Positions 9,749 to 20,491 of a DNA stretch of 64,000 bases are shown in pieces; the first letter of the stretch is position 1; each line of letters begins with the position of its first letter. A program made the position numbers and the translations under genes. The notes under the pieces were generated by a model, which saw only the letters and a list, made by a program, of their open reading frames with translations, did not search any database and was not told the origin of the DNA. Source of the stretch: Guillardia theta CCMP2712 (taxonomy: Eukaryota; Cryptophyceae; Pyrenomonadales; Geminigeraceae); the NCBI RefSeq assembly GCF_000315625.1, contig NW_005434576.1, forward strand, positions 87,063 through 151,062. The letters are read 5' to 3'.

Positions 9749-12251
9749 GATAGACAAGATCTATGTAAGCACGTCTGACAAAGTTGAGTTGGAGTAGTTT
9801 GGCTGCAAACGCAAGATGTCAGCTCGGACCACTAAGTCGCATGCCTAGGAAACAAAACACGAAAACAACCAATATACCACGAGACTCAATTCGAACCATC
9901 GAAATCATGGAATTGAGTTAGTGGATTCATGTCACTTCTCAAGTCCTAATCGAAAGAAAACGGCAATACATCGACCGCAAGCTGCCTTTTCTAGAGAGGG
10001 AGGGTAGGCGGGAGAGAAGACGAAACAACGCGATATGCGTCGTAAATCAAGGACAGAATTCCTGTTTCCTTTAGCTCATTCTAATGTATAAACTGGTATT
10101 CAAGGATGATGAGAACGCCCTAATGAGGGCGGATAAAAGTCTGTGGCTCCTTAGAGCTAGGAAGGGAATGTTAGAACAGCATCACAAACTTGCATCTTCA
10201 GAATCTCTTCCTGGTTTCACTAAATCATGGATTTCAAGTCTCGCTCATCGCAAATCGCATCTCTCCTGCATCATCATTTGCTCTGCGCGTTCCCTCATGT
10301 TCAGCTGCCGCTCTCTGTCATTCGCTGCATGCTCCTCGGCTCCACGCCCTCTAACCTCCACCCCACCCCAGCTAGAGACTTTTTCTACCCACCCTACGAG
10401 AGCATCACCCTCTACACACACCTCTATCCGTCTTCAATACCTCTTGTTGGCCTCCTCGGCAAGTACCCCTCATAAATCACCCTACGTGAGACCCCCACCC
10501 TTTCAAAGAAATTTTCTGTATCATACACCCCGAACTTCTAGAAGGATTTGACCACAAACGGGTGGGTATTGGAGCCCAAAATTTTCATGTACCCCCATTT
10601 TTTACCCACCCATCCTCTTCCCACACCACCCCACCTCCTGCAAGGTTTCGACATTCAAAGTTTTGATTTGTTTGATGAGCTCCGACCATCCTTCCACTTG
10701 GTCTGCACCCACCCACCCCACCCATCGATTTCCAATTCCTACTACCCCAAATTTTCCATCTGACTACCCCACTTGAACCAGCCTTCTCGAACGGTCCACG
10801 TATGCCTACCCCTAAGACGGGGAATACCCCACCATTCACAACCTTTCCCCACGTTTCAACTTGATTCCCCACAGGTCCTAATTACTCCCCAATCCAGTAC
10901 CACCCACCCCTCTTCTAAACTACCACCCTGTTGTACTCAGGATTCCAACTCGAACCCCTACTACACCGCTTCCTGATTGGGGAGGAGGTGGGGTAGTTCT
11001 GAGCACAGTATGCTATGATGTACCCACCTTGGTTAGGAAAGATTTGGGGAAAAAAGTGGGTGGGTAGGGGGTGTAAGGGACAAGTGAGTAGGGTGGATGT
11101 GCTTTAAATACCTTGCACGGGTAGGGTGGTCATGGGAGCATGACGTTGGGGGTACCGCGTGCTGTTTGTTTGTGAGTTGAGTCAATAAAGAGGAGGGGTA
11201 GGTGATTGAAACTCACAGAGAGGGTTAATTTGATGTTTCATGAAGGGGTGGCGGACATGGTGGGTGGGTAGGGGGTCAGGGTAGGCTGCAACAAGGAGAA
11301 GTGATGCCAGAAGGGTGGGGTGGCTCCCTGCAGCCTTTCCTGAAGAAAGACAATTAGCTATCCCTGTTTCGGGAAGCAAGGCGAGGGGGGCTCGGTAATA
11401 AAGTATTGACTAAACGTTTTGCAGCTGGTGCGGAGAGACATGCAGTGCTGTTGACGAAGGGGCGGTCTAGTTAGTCAACGAGACTAGGGGGGGTTGCATA
11501 GCAAGACCGCTATGAAGAAGGAAATATTGGATTATCACATGAATAGGAGGGTGATGATACAGACGGATGAAAGAGGTTAAGGCAGGCATGCAGGAAGCCA
11601 GATTGGCATGTTTTGTAAGCAATGCGGACGAGAGACTTGGTTTGAGGCAGATAGTCTTCACGAATAGGAACAGTATCCTTAAAACCAGGATGACAGGAGA
11701 ATTTGGTTCATAGTAGGAAATTAGACGATAGAATTTTGAGTGAAGATGAATTGATGTATTGGTAAGTCTCTTGAATACAGCTATGCCGTTAGGCAGGTTG
11801 ATCGTAGAAACGACACAGGAAGGAACATAGTTGTATCAAGTCAGAAGGATAGTCGCTTTCAAATTCATACAAGTTGACACCGCACGAAAAGGGATGTTCC
11901 ACGGACTCCTCAAATCCATACAGAAGTGACCCGACTTAATATTCCACTGAGGTATTTCCAGGGATGCTTCAGACGCTTTCTCAAGTAGCACGTCCCGGAC
12001 CTCTGAAGAAGAGGGCCATTCGTCCGGCAAGAGCAATGATGCTCGGTGGGATGTGGGATGCCGATGTGCAGAGCGAATGGAGAGATAGCTGCGCTGGATT
12101 CTGTGGAACCGACGATCCACACACACAAATCTGAAAAATGTAGTGATTCAAGAAGCTGACATCAGGTTAACCTTATTATGTGTAATCATTATGGTAGAAA
12201 GAACATTATATAAAATGAAGAAAGGCATGCGACGCCATGAATAATACGCTA
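9749..12251. other. Long gene-poor stretch with C-rich then G-rich skew
   Basis: No frame with recognisable features. From about 10,360 to 10,975 the + strand is full of CCCACCC and TACCCC words; from about 10,980 to 11,390 it switches to GGGTGGGT and GTAGGG. The C-rich half, read on the minus strand, is G-rich upstream of the antizyme gene, like the tracts before other genes. The G-rich half points rightwards, but no + gene was found in 11.4-12.2 kb. An undetected transcript or a transposon remnant is possible. Confidence 0.4.
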
Positions 12252-13140
12252 TTAACTGTATTGTAATTTGTTCAGAAGATCGGCGTGAGCATCTTTGAAT
12301 CCCTGAGGAAACGTTGAGAAAACGTGTCAGGGTCGTCTTGTAGAACAACTTTGCATCGAATCTCACTTCAATCCTTGAGCGAGCATTTGCGCACGCTCTG
12401 GTATGCACAGCTATATCACGCTTGCTGATTTCCCTCTCGTGCTGAAAGCAGAAACGAAAAAATGTCACAAAGAAAACATAGTGATCAAATCAAAATACAG
12501 GGAAGTCATTACCATTTGTGCTTGATACTCTCTATTCGCTTTCGCTAATGTTCCCATGAGTTCTTGCTTCATTGATTTTTCAAATTCCAGAACTCTCTTC
12601 GCTTCCAAGCGCTCTTGGGAAAGGATTAAAAGTTCTGTTTCCAAGTTCTCCACCTCGCGGCTTAGGCTTTGTACTTCATGATCGCGATTAAGGAAACTCT
12701 CATTCAGACGTCTTGATCGAATTTCCATTTCTAAAGCTTCATCGGCTAATCTTCTATGATCATTTCTGAATTGCTGTACGATTTTCCTGTTCAAAGAGCA
12801 AATCATTGAACAAGTGATGAAATCGCGAAAAACAAAAAAGTTTGACAAGAAGCACAATACTTCATTCGATATTGGTTTCATTGCAGATACAAGGACAGAG
12901 CACGCAACAAAGTGTCTTTTGACATAAATGAGAAGCATGCCACTTATCAAGACTCGAATACCTTTCTTTAGCAAGGGAATGGCGAGCTGCTACAACATCA
13001 TTTTCGAGGCTTCTCCGAGCTTTAGCGAGATTTTCCAATTCTTCAACCATCTGCATAAGATCCTTTCCTAGAGATGAGAGATCCTCTCCCTCCTTTTCCA
13101 TAGTCTCCTCCTCGCCGTGATCCAGATGCTGCTTGGACAT
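12252..13140 (-). CDS. Coiled-coil protein of about 192 residues
   Basis: Four exons join cleanly with GT-AG introns and intact phase: 13140-12962, 12786-12513, 12441-12367 and 12302-12252. The start is the ATG at 13140 (MSKQHLDHGEEE). The product is almost wholly helical with heptad character (LMQMVEELENLAKARRSLE, LSREVENLETELLILSQERL) and ends DLLNKLQYS. No membrane segment or catalytic motif is seen. Size and shape would suit a small structural subunit (centrosome, kinetochore or axoneme), but no family is recognised. It lies next to the GC island at 13.2-13.9 kb, which probably holds its promoter. Confidence 0.7.
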
Positions 13141-13194
13141 TGCCGTTGACACAATTTGTCCACATCCCCTCTCTGACCAGTTGACAGTGACCGG

Positions 13195-13870
13195 GTTAAC
13201 GCACCGGGGGTTAACGCCGCCGGGTGCAGGATCGGATCGGACCGGGTGCTGGCCGATCGTACGGTACGGTCGGATCGGACCGTACGGTCGGACGGCCGCG
13301 CTGTGACCGCCCGCGGCCGGTCCGCGGCCGCCCGGCCCCGGGCCCGGCCGACCTGCCCGGAGTCTGGCCCTGACTCAGCCTGTGAGCGCGCGGGCGCCCG
13401 GCGGCCCGGGCTCGGAGGCTCCGAGCAGGCCGCCCGCCGGCCCAGGGGGCCGGGGCCGGGGCGCGCACGGTTCCGAAGTTCCGAAGTTCCGAAGTTCCGA
13501 AGTTCCGGGAACTGCGGCAGCGGCCCGGGCCCGGCCGGCCCGGGCCGCGCCGCCGAGCCCAGGCTGTGTGGCCCGCCGCGCCCGCCGGCAGCCGGCCGGG
13601 CCCGGGCCCTGAGTCCCCGCGCGGCCCCGGCGCCGGGCCGCCCGGCCAGCGGGCCGCGGCGGGCCCGGGCCCTCAGCGCGACCGTCGAACTTGAGGTCCG
13701 GCGATCCGATGCCATGATCCGAGCCCGCCGGGCCGAGCCTGAGTTGATCGATCACTCGGCGAACTCACGGTACGGTCCGACCCGATCCGCGGATCCGAAC
13801 TTGCCGCGGCGGCCGGAACTCCCGGACCCCCGGCCGGGCCCCACCCCACCTTTAGAGTCAGCGACTCAGA
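13195..13870. promoter_or_regulatory. Very GC-rich island between divergent coiled-coil genes
   Basis: About 650 bases of extreme GC content between the starts of two divergent genes (13140 minus, 14509 plus). It holds GGATCGGACCG and GTACGGTACGG palindromes (13,230-13,290), many CCGGGCCCGG blocks, a TGACTCA at 13,371-13,377, and an 8-base tandem repeat TTCCGAAG in four copies (13,471-13,502). Long open frames here reflect the base composition and not coding. AT content returns abruptly near 13,870. Confidence 0.5.
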
Positions 13871-14508
13871 TGATAAAATTGACCGTTCCCGCCAAAATAA
13901 AAGTTTGTGGGTTGATAAATCCGATGGCGGCAGGGTTGGATAGAATGTCCGCGGGTATATTGCTTTGCACGTCTTGAACAGGATGTGCGATGATCTTTTA
14001 TCTTGTATTTCAACTGATCCTTGATTGCTGATTGTTACATTCAAGTTGTGATCTCTGTCTTCTCCACTTTTTTCGGTGGAATCCTTTTCCAGTCAGCTTC
14101 TATTTCAACTCTCTGCTGCAAATGCGGTAGGGATTCATGTTCTTAATGGGATACTAAAAACATGTGGCAGGGTTGAATACGTTGAATAGTATCGCTTCTT
14201 TATCGACAGTAAATATTTCTTTGGCTTTTCTTGATGTATACACCGACACTTTATGTTTTGCAATATGACACCTGAAGGAAACAAGAAATCTTTCTCTCCG
14301 ATACAGATCATAATATTCTAATCCAAGACTTCGAATTTTGTTGAAGGACCTGAATATGTTTCCGTGTAAGAGTTGTTTTGCTTGAAAGATTCCAGTTCTG
14401 ATGTTGCTGAGTGTGACCGGGCTGTGTAGAACTTCTAAATCCTGAAGGACAGAATATTTCATTCTTAAAGCAAAAGATCTTCTCAAGAAGCCATTCGTCA
14501 TATTTGAG
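13871..14508. other. 5' flank of the 14.5 kb coiled-coil gene
   Basis: AT-richer sequence between the GC island and the ATG at 14509. No gene is recognised; it may contain a 5' UTR or its introns. Confidence 0.35.
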
Positions 14509-16751
14509 ATGCAACAGCAACAGCAGCAGCGTCAATTGTTTGCCGGAAATTCAAGCCTACAACGAAGGACGAATCAATTCTCGCAAAGGCCCCCGAATCA
14601 AACTTTGTCAGGCAACGCTCAGCAAAAGCAACTACTTGCAGCCCCACAATCCACAGCACAAATTCTGGAAAATTTGAACTCCTATGTCGTTTCACAGCAA
14701 CAGCAGCATGAAAATAGTGAACAGCTCAAAAAGCAAAACCGCAAACAAGCTGAAGTGATTGAGCATCAAAAACGAGATCTAGAGGTACTGAGATATCTTG
14801 TAGAAATTCAACAAAACTAATTCTTGTATGATCCAAGCAACTTCGATATGAGCGAGCCAGTATTGCCGAAAAGCTTAGGCAGCACGAAGCTGTTGTTGAA
14901 GGGCTTGAGATCAGCACCAAATCCTTCAGTGACAATTTTGAAATTAATCAGAAACATGTCTTGGATGCCAAGGTACATTCAAGTTCCTTAAATTGTTGAA
15001 CAACAGGCTAATCCCTCCTCGTGTTGCAGAAGAAGCTTGACTTTGGAGAAAAGAAATATGATGCTTTCATTGATTGGAAAGTGCAAATGGAATCGAGAAT
15101 AACACAAATTGAGGAGAAGTATCATTCTAAGCATCAATTACTTGTGGAGCAGCTGTCAAAGTCTCAGGATGACAACTCAAGTTTGGAGAAAAAGCATCAG
15201 GAGCTGTCTCAAGAAATCAAAGCTCTCTCTGAACAAAATTCAGTACTTCAAAATGAATTGAAGGAAAAAACATGCTCTCTCGACGATCTTCGAAGCAAAC
15301 ATGCCGACATTTCCGCAAAATTCAATACGTTGCTGAAAGAAAAGCGCTTGTTGGAGAAGGAATCAACCAGGGAAAAAGAAGAAAAGGTTCTCATTGCAAA
15401 ATCTTTAGAGGATCAGAAAACCAGATTAATCGAGGCTGAATTGCATCTCAAAAATGTTCAAATGCAACTTACAGAGCAAAAGGAAAAACATTGCGAAGCA
15501 CAACAGAATCTGGAGAGGAACTATGAATCGAAGATCCTCGAAATGAAAGAAATGGCTAAAAATCAAAAGAAAGCATACAGCACTGAAATCGAATCGATCA
15601 AATCTTCTCAGAAGCAACAAGAAACAGAATTGCAGCTTGTCAAAGATCTAAACTTAAAGTTGAATGACTTGTACAAGAAGGCATCAAGCGACAACAAAGT
15701 CTTTGAAAATGAGTTGACTATAATAGAGGACATAGTATCTAGTTTTCAAAGCTTTGATGACACGCTCGGACAAGTGTTGCATTGCTCAAGACTAAGAAAT
15801 GAGAATGTTTTCATAGAAAAGCAAAGGTACGCCGACTTGTACGAAAAGAATCAGGAATATCTCCGTGGACAAGAAAATGACTTGAACATTTTAGACAGAA
15901 ACCTATCTCAGTTGGACTCCATTCTCACAAATACCATGACTCAAAAACAAGCTCAGAGTGACAGACTTTTCAATCTTTCTGCACAGGTGTCATTTCTTGA
16001 GGATCAGATTGCCGAAAAAGATAATCAACATCAAAATAAGACGATGTCGAATTTGAAGGAAATGGAAGAGCATTTGAAAAAAGTCATGTGTGATGTGAAG
16101 CGCGATCATGAAATGGAAATGAAAGCCCTGTCGGAAGAACATGAGCAGAAAGTAAAACAGTTGGAAACAAAGCTTGCTCAATCGGAATCTTTCCAAGAAA
16201 AATTCCATGTGCAAAGTGTGGAGCAACAGAGAATCTTGGAAGAATTATCCTGTGCCAAAACTCTAATCAAGAATTTGAGAGATGTGGAAAGTAACCTCAA
16301 GGGAGACATAGAACAGCCTAAAACAGCAGGGCCTTCGGCACCGTCCAAACAGCCAACAAAGTCTTGGAACGCATTACAGCAAGAAACTTACGTAGGAGAA
16401 TCCAGAGGAGGTTCCTCCAGGGACGTGAATCAAAAACAGTTTTCAAAGTGCGACAGATTTTTGTCAACACCAGAGAGGCAGATTCCAGCCCAGGACCTGA
16501 CACCTGCTACCAATGTCAAGAGCACGAACAAACGCAGGAGGGGATACTTGGATGTCAGCAAGAAGAATCTCAAGGAGGACATCTGCAGTGAAGTCGTAAC
16601 CAAAAAAATGCCCATGACGACTAAAGCCATTGCCACAAAGCCTACAAATGTTGCTCCGATCGGTCGCCGTTACACTCGCAGACGAAACAAGGTTGAGCAT
16701 CATTCTAGCGGAAGTCAGGACTCATTCAACATTTTCGACAACGACTGCTGA
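14509..16751 (+). CDS. Long coiled-coil protein with Q-rich N-terminus and basic C-terminus
   Basis: Three exons with consistent phase: 14509-14784, 14838-14972 and 15030-16751; introns of 53 and 57 bases. The product (about 710 residues) starts MQQQQQQRQ, has a Q/N-rich head of some 90 residues, then around 450 residues of continuous coiled coil (KKHQELSQEIKALSEQNS, LKEMEEHLKKVMCDVKRD), then a Ser/Thr/Pro-rich tail with basic clusters KRRRGY and RRYTRRRNK and an acidic end, FNIFDNDC. The layout, a disordered head, a long rod and a basic tail with likely nuclear signals, recalls synaptonemal or spindle rod proteins, but no family-specific motif was seen, so the role is open. Confidence 0.75.
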
Positions 16752-16938
16752 TGGATAGCCTTGAAGCAGTGGTTCTGAAATATTTGCTCTAGTGAATAGA
16801 AGTATGCAAGTGAAATATCAATGCAAAAAAAAATGATAGTTGGTAGTTGTATTGATCTCAATGAAAGATGTCACATCTATGAATTCTACAAATAATACAA
16901 TATCTCGGACTATGATTTTTCAACGGAAGCAGTTCTGA

Positions 16939-19900
16939 TCACAGACCGAGGTCTTTCTTGTACTTAATGAATCTTGGCAGGTTTTGTTTCACCTAGAAAA
17001 GCGTGAGGTCCATTAGATTCTCGAGTTTTGATTCGTCACCTCTTTCAATCTGTCTGCAGCGTTTCTCATCTGGAATCAACGTCACAAGCTCTCTCTTCGG
17101 AGATCGATCGCTCGGACCTGTGGGTCTTGTCTTATCTTCGCCTTGTTGTCAGCAAGCCATTGCTTCATGGCAGCAACAAACATCGCTTGCATCTCTTGCA
17201 GACATTCAATGATCTGTCACAAATTCAACGGAAAACGATCGAGCCCACCAAACGTGATCACTCGCAAGGGACGGAGGACAAGCTCGTTGAGGTCATCTTC
17301 CGCGTACACGTCAAACATAGCGTTGACAGCCTCGGCCACCACGAGGATGGATCTCGCAGATTGTGCACTCTGACAAGAGAAGTCAATGGAGTCATGGACA
17401 GACTGCCTGCTGCCAACCTTGACCAAGATTTTTCCAATGCTCGTGTTGCTCTCTGTGAAAGCTGTCAGCAAGAAGAGATGTTCAACGATGAGATATGCCG
17501 AGATCTCTGAAGCTCTTGCCCAGCAAAGCAAGCGCGTTCATAGCGTTGATCCTGATCTCATCTGTGTGACATAGCGAGGTGAGTAGGAGGAAGCAGAGCT
17601 TCAAGACTTGCACCTGTCGCCCCTTGCTCGGCCCACACAGCCAATGCTTCCTACGAGGAGGTTCAGAGGAGAGAAGACCTTGGAGGAAGAGCCGCGCAAA
17701 GTCCTCCTGTTCTCACCTGGAGCTCACTGGGTAGGACGAGAATTGTGCGAATCTCAAGCTCGAGAGCCTTTTCGAGGAGGACGAAGAGAGTTGCAGAAAG
17801 ACATTCCTCCATCTCAACCTGCGCGAGAAAAGAAGTTTAGGGGAGGCAGATGAGGGAAAGACGGGGTAGCAGGGTAAATCAGGCACCTTGCCCTGTTCAG
17901 AAGATTGCAGGACCGACAAGACGTTGGGCAAGATGATTTCATCCCTCACTTCTCATCAAATTTCAGTGATATCGACGCAACCCGGGCCACTGAGAGCAAG
18001 AGAACCTTGTTGTAAGGCGATCTGACTGCCGGGAGGACAGGACAGGATCCAGTTTGACATGCACTCGATGGCTGAGATCTGCGAGGACCGAGCAAGGTGA
18101 GAGAAGTCAGCAGGAGAGCGAGAGTCGCTGACCTGCATGTCTATGAGGGCTAGAGGAATGTATCGCACGTCGTCGTAATAGCAGGTCGCCAGAGCTTCCT
18201 TGAGGTTTGCGCTGAGCCCCTTCGTTCGCAGCACAACAAGATCGAGCAGACTGCTCAACAAGAGTCACGTCAAGGAAAGTGAAAAGTAGAGGCAGAGCAG
18301 AGCAGAGCAGAGCAGAGCAGAGCAGAGCAGAGCAGAGCAGAGCAGAGCAGAGCAGAGCAGGGAAGGGAAGGGAAGGGCAGGGCAGGAAGGGAGGGTAGGG
18401 AGGGGAGGGGAAGGAAGGGTAGGGGAAAGGAGGGGAAAGTACAATTTCTCACTTTTCTCTTACTAGCCAGCTCGCAAATTCGGTCTGTCCAATCGGAAGC
18501 TTTGCGGAAGGAAGACTGTGCTCCTGCACATTCGCCTCCTCTAGCATCTCGCTCCCTTCCTCCTCCTCGTCTGCTGATTGCCAGCTGCAAGGTACATGTC
18601 AGACCTTCAGGAGCTCTGACCATCGCAGATCTACCCCTCCTCCTCCTCCTCGTCCTCCTTGTCGTCTGGGACCATCAAATTCGAAATGATCTCGAGAGCG
18701 AGCTGCGTTTCGGCTACTTCATCCTGCCAGCAGTCAGAGGGGATCAACTTGCGGTGCAGGAGGGGAAGGGGAACATGAGGCAATGGGACGAACAGTCAGG
18801 TCAGGCCAGGTAAGGTGAAAGAGGAGGAGAGAAGAGGAGAAAATCTCACCCGCCATGCTGAGTATTTGTTATGGAAGGTCGACGCGATCCCCTCCGTGTG
18901 CAAGAACTGTTCCTGCGAGAGAGGATGAGGAGGGAGGGAGGAAGACAAACAACGTCGTACATGGAAGACACCATGAGTGATCGGTTTGATGCTCGGTCTC
19001 TTCCCCTGCTTTTCTTGCGCATGACCACCAGATTCTTCTTCCATCGTCTGCTGCCCTCCCTCGCCATTCTCCGGCGGCTTCAAGTCTGCATCCCGGCAGC
19101 ATGTCAGGACGAGGCAGCAAGGCAGTAGAGGGCCACCTATGATGGCCTTGATCATCGTCTCCTGATGATCGCACGACAGTACCCTCCCAAAAATTCTCCT
19201 CATGGCCTGCGCAAACTCCGGAGGCTGCGGGTTCAGAGTGAGAGAGTGAGGAGGAGGGAGGGAGAGAGGGAGAGAGAGAGAGAGAGAGAGAGGGTGGGGG
19301 AGAGGGAGGGAGGGTGGGGGAGAGGGAGGGAGGGGGAGGGAGGGAGGGAACGAGCTCCTTCACCTGTGCATGCTGCCCGATGTTGATGAGGATCCCCACA
19401 CTCAACACGGCGACCATGGAGCTGTATCCCTCTTCCATGACTGCCCTCTGGATCGCAAGAAGGGCCTCGGGGTGCCCTGCGAGCATGGAAGAGATGGGAG
19501 GGTTGTCCTCAGACAGAACGCTGATGCAGTTTGCCGCTGAGCAAGCGATGCGCACAGCGATAGGAAGAGGAGCAGCAGGGGAGGGAGCGCCAAGAGCCAG
19601 GCACCTACACAAGGCAGGCAGCAGCCCCGCTGCCGCATCGTTGACTCGCTTCACTGCTTGACTGCTGACCTCACAAGTCTCCCACAGGAGGTCCAGTAGC
19701 TCACAGAGCAGCTCGTCTCTCCCTGCTGCCCCCGGAGTCCCGCTCATCCTCACATGAGACGCTATGCTGGACAGAAGAGGAGTCATGAGATCCCCCCGCA
19801 CTGCTGCTTCATACGCAGCTTCCCCCCCGGACCCGCAGCATGCTCTGAGAGCGATCGCTGCAGCTTCCTTTACTTCCTCCGAGGAGTCACATAACAAACT

Positions 19901-20173
19901 TGTGAGCTTTGCTGTCACCCCTCGCTCCTGCAAGATTCTCGCCCCCCTCTTTGTCCTCCCGATCCCTCCTGCCAGATCTGCAGCCCTCGACCTATCCTGC
20001 GGCTGGAAGCTCCTCATACCTGCGAGGAGCTCATCGATCCCTCCATCCTCGGCCTCGTCCGGCTCGTCGCCAGCTGAAGCAGCGATCATCTCCTCTACTT
20101 TCCCCTCCTCTCGCTTCAGAGGGTCGGCTCGGTGACTCCCTCGCCCCCTCCGCGTCCTCCCGAGTTTGCCCAT
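16939..20173 (-). CDS. HEATR3: HEATR3/SYO1-like ARM/HEAT protein (5S RNP import chaperone)
   Basis: Starts at the ATG at 20173 with MGKLGRTRRGRG, the basic head typical of HEATR3/symportin 1, then an acidic linker and ARM/HEAT repeats (EEVKEAAAIALRACCG, GYSSMVAVLSVGILINIG). An acidic insert (EEESGGHAQEK) interrupts the repeats, as in the family. The C-terminal exons splice through five short introns: NALALLGKSFRDL, AFTESNTSIGKIL, SILVVAEAVNAMFDVYAED, IIECLQEMQAMFVAAMKQWL, MRNAADRLKE and VKQNLPRFIKYKKDLGL, stop at 16939-16941. SYO1 co-imports ribosomal proteins uL18 and uL5 for the 5S RNP. Two introns carry expanded microsatellites. The middle exons (17.6-18.9 kb) were not all resolved. Confidence 0.87.
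18291..18440. repeat. Microsatellite (AGAGC)n followed by GGAAG/GGGA runs
   Basis: About 13 perfect copies of a five-base unit, then degenerate GGAAGG and GGGAGGGG runs, in an intron of the HEATR3-like gene. Confidence 0.9.
19225..19352. repeat. (GA)n and GGGAG-rich low-complexity tract in an intron
   Basis: GAGA runs (19,269-19,292) and repeated GGGAGAGGGAGGGAGGGTGG words inside the HEATR3-like intron that starts with GTGAAGG on the minus strand near 19,366. Confidence 0.85.
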
Positions 20174-20229
20174 GATGGCACGTGAAGGTCGTCGGGGAGG
20201 GACAATGAACGCATGGGACTGAGGGGGGA

Positions 20230-20350
20230 TGCGGTTGAGAGCCTGAACGCCGCCGGGCCGCCGGCGGCCCGGCGGCGCGTCGGCGCGGCACTGCGGCAAT
20301 GCCGCAGTGCGGTCGCCGGCCGTGACTACTGACTCAGCAGAGCCGCTGAG
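20230..20350. promoter_or_regulatory. GC island upstream of the HEATR3-like gene
   Basis: Palindromic GCCGGGCCGCCGGCGGCCCGGC, slightly offset, followed by CACTGCGGCAATGCCGCAGTG (a 21-base inverted repeat centred on 20,298) and TGACTCAGCA (20,330-20,339). It begins about 60 bases before the minus-strand ATG at 20173. Confidence 0.5.
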
Positions 20351-20491
20351 CCTCGGAGTCTAAAGTGCTTTACTCAAAGTTAAGTTAAAAATCAGGACGA
20401 GGACAATCAGGAGAGTCGAAGAGGCTTCGGCCCCTGCCAGCCTGACAATGTTCAACGGCACTGCGGGCGCACTGATTTAATTTGACAAACT

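Noticed and set aside
10084-10551. 155-residue frame on the + strand
   Set aside because: Sits largely in the C-rich skewed tract, with no family motif and no splice partners; composition explains it.
13471-13502. Heat-shock-element-like TTCCGAAG array
   Set aside because: Heat-shock elements need two bases between the TTC and GAA units; here TTC and GAA are separated by one base.
13068-13977. Long open frames on both strands rich in Arg, Ala, Gly and Pro
   Set aside because: They come from the extreme GC content of the island, which removes stop codons in all frames; no domain or splice logic supports them.
18291-18440. CRISPR- or satellite-like array
   Set aside because: A simple five-base microsatellite in an intron, with no spacers.
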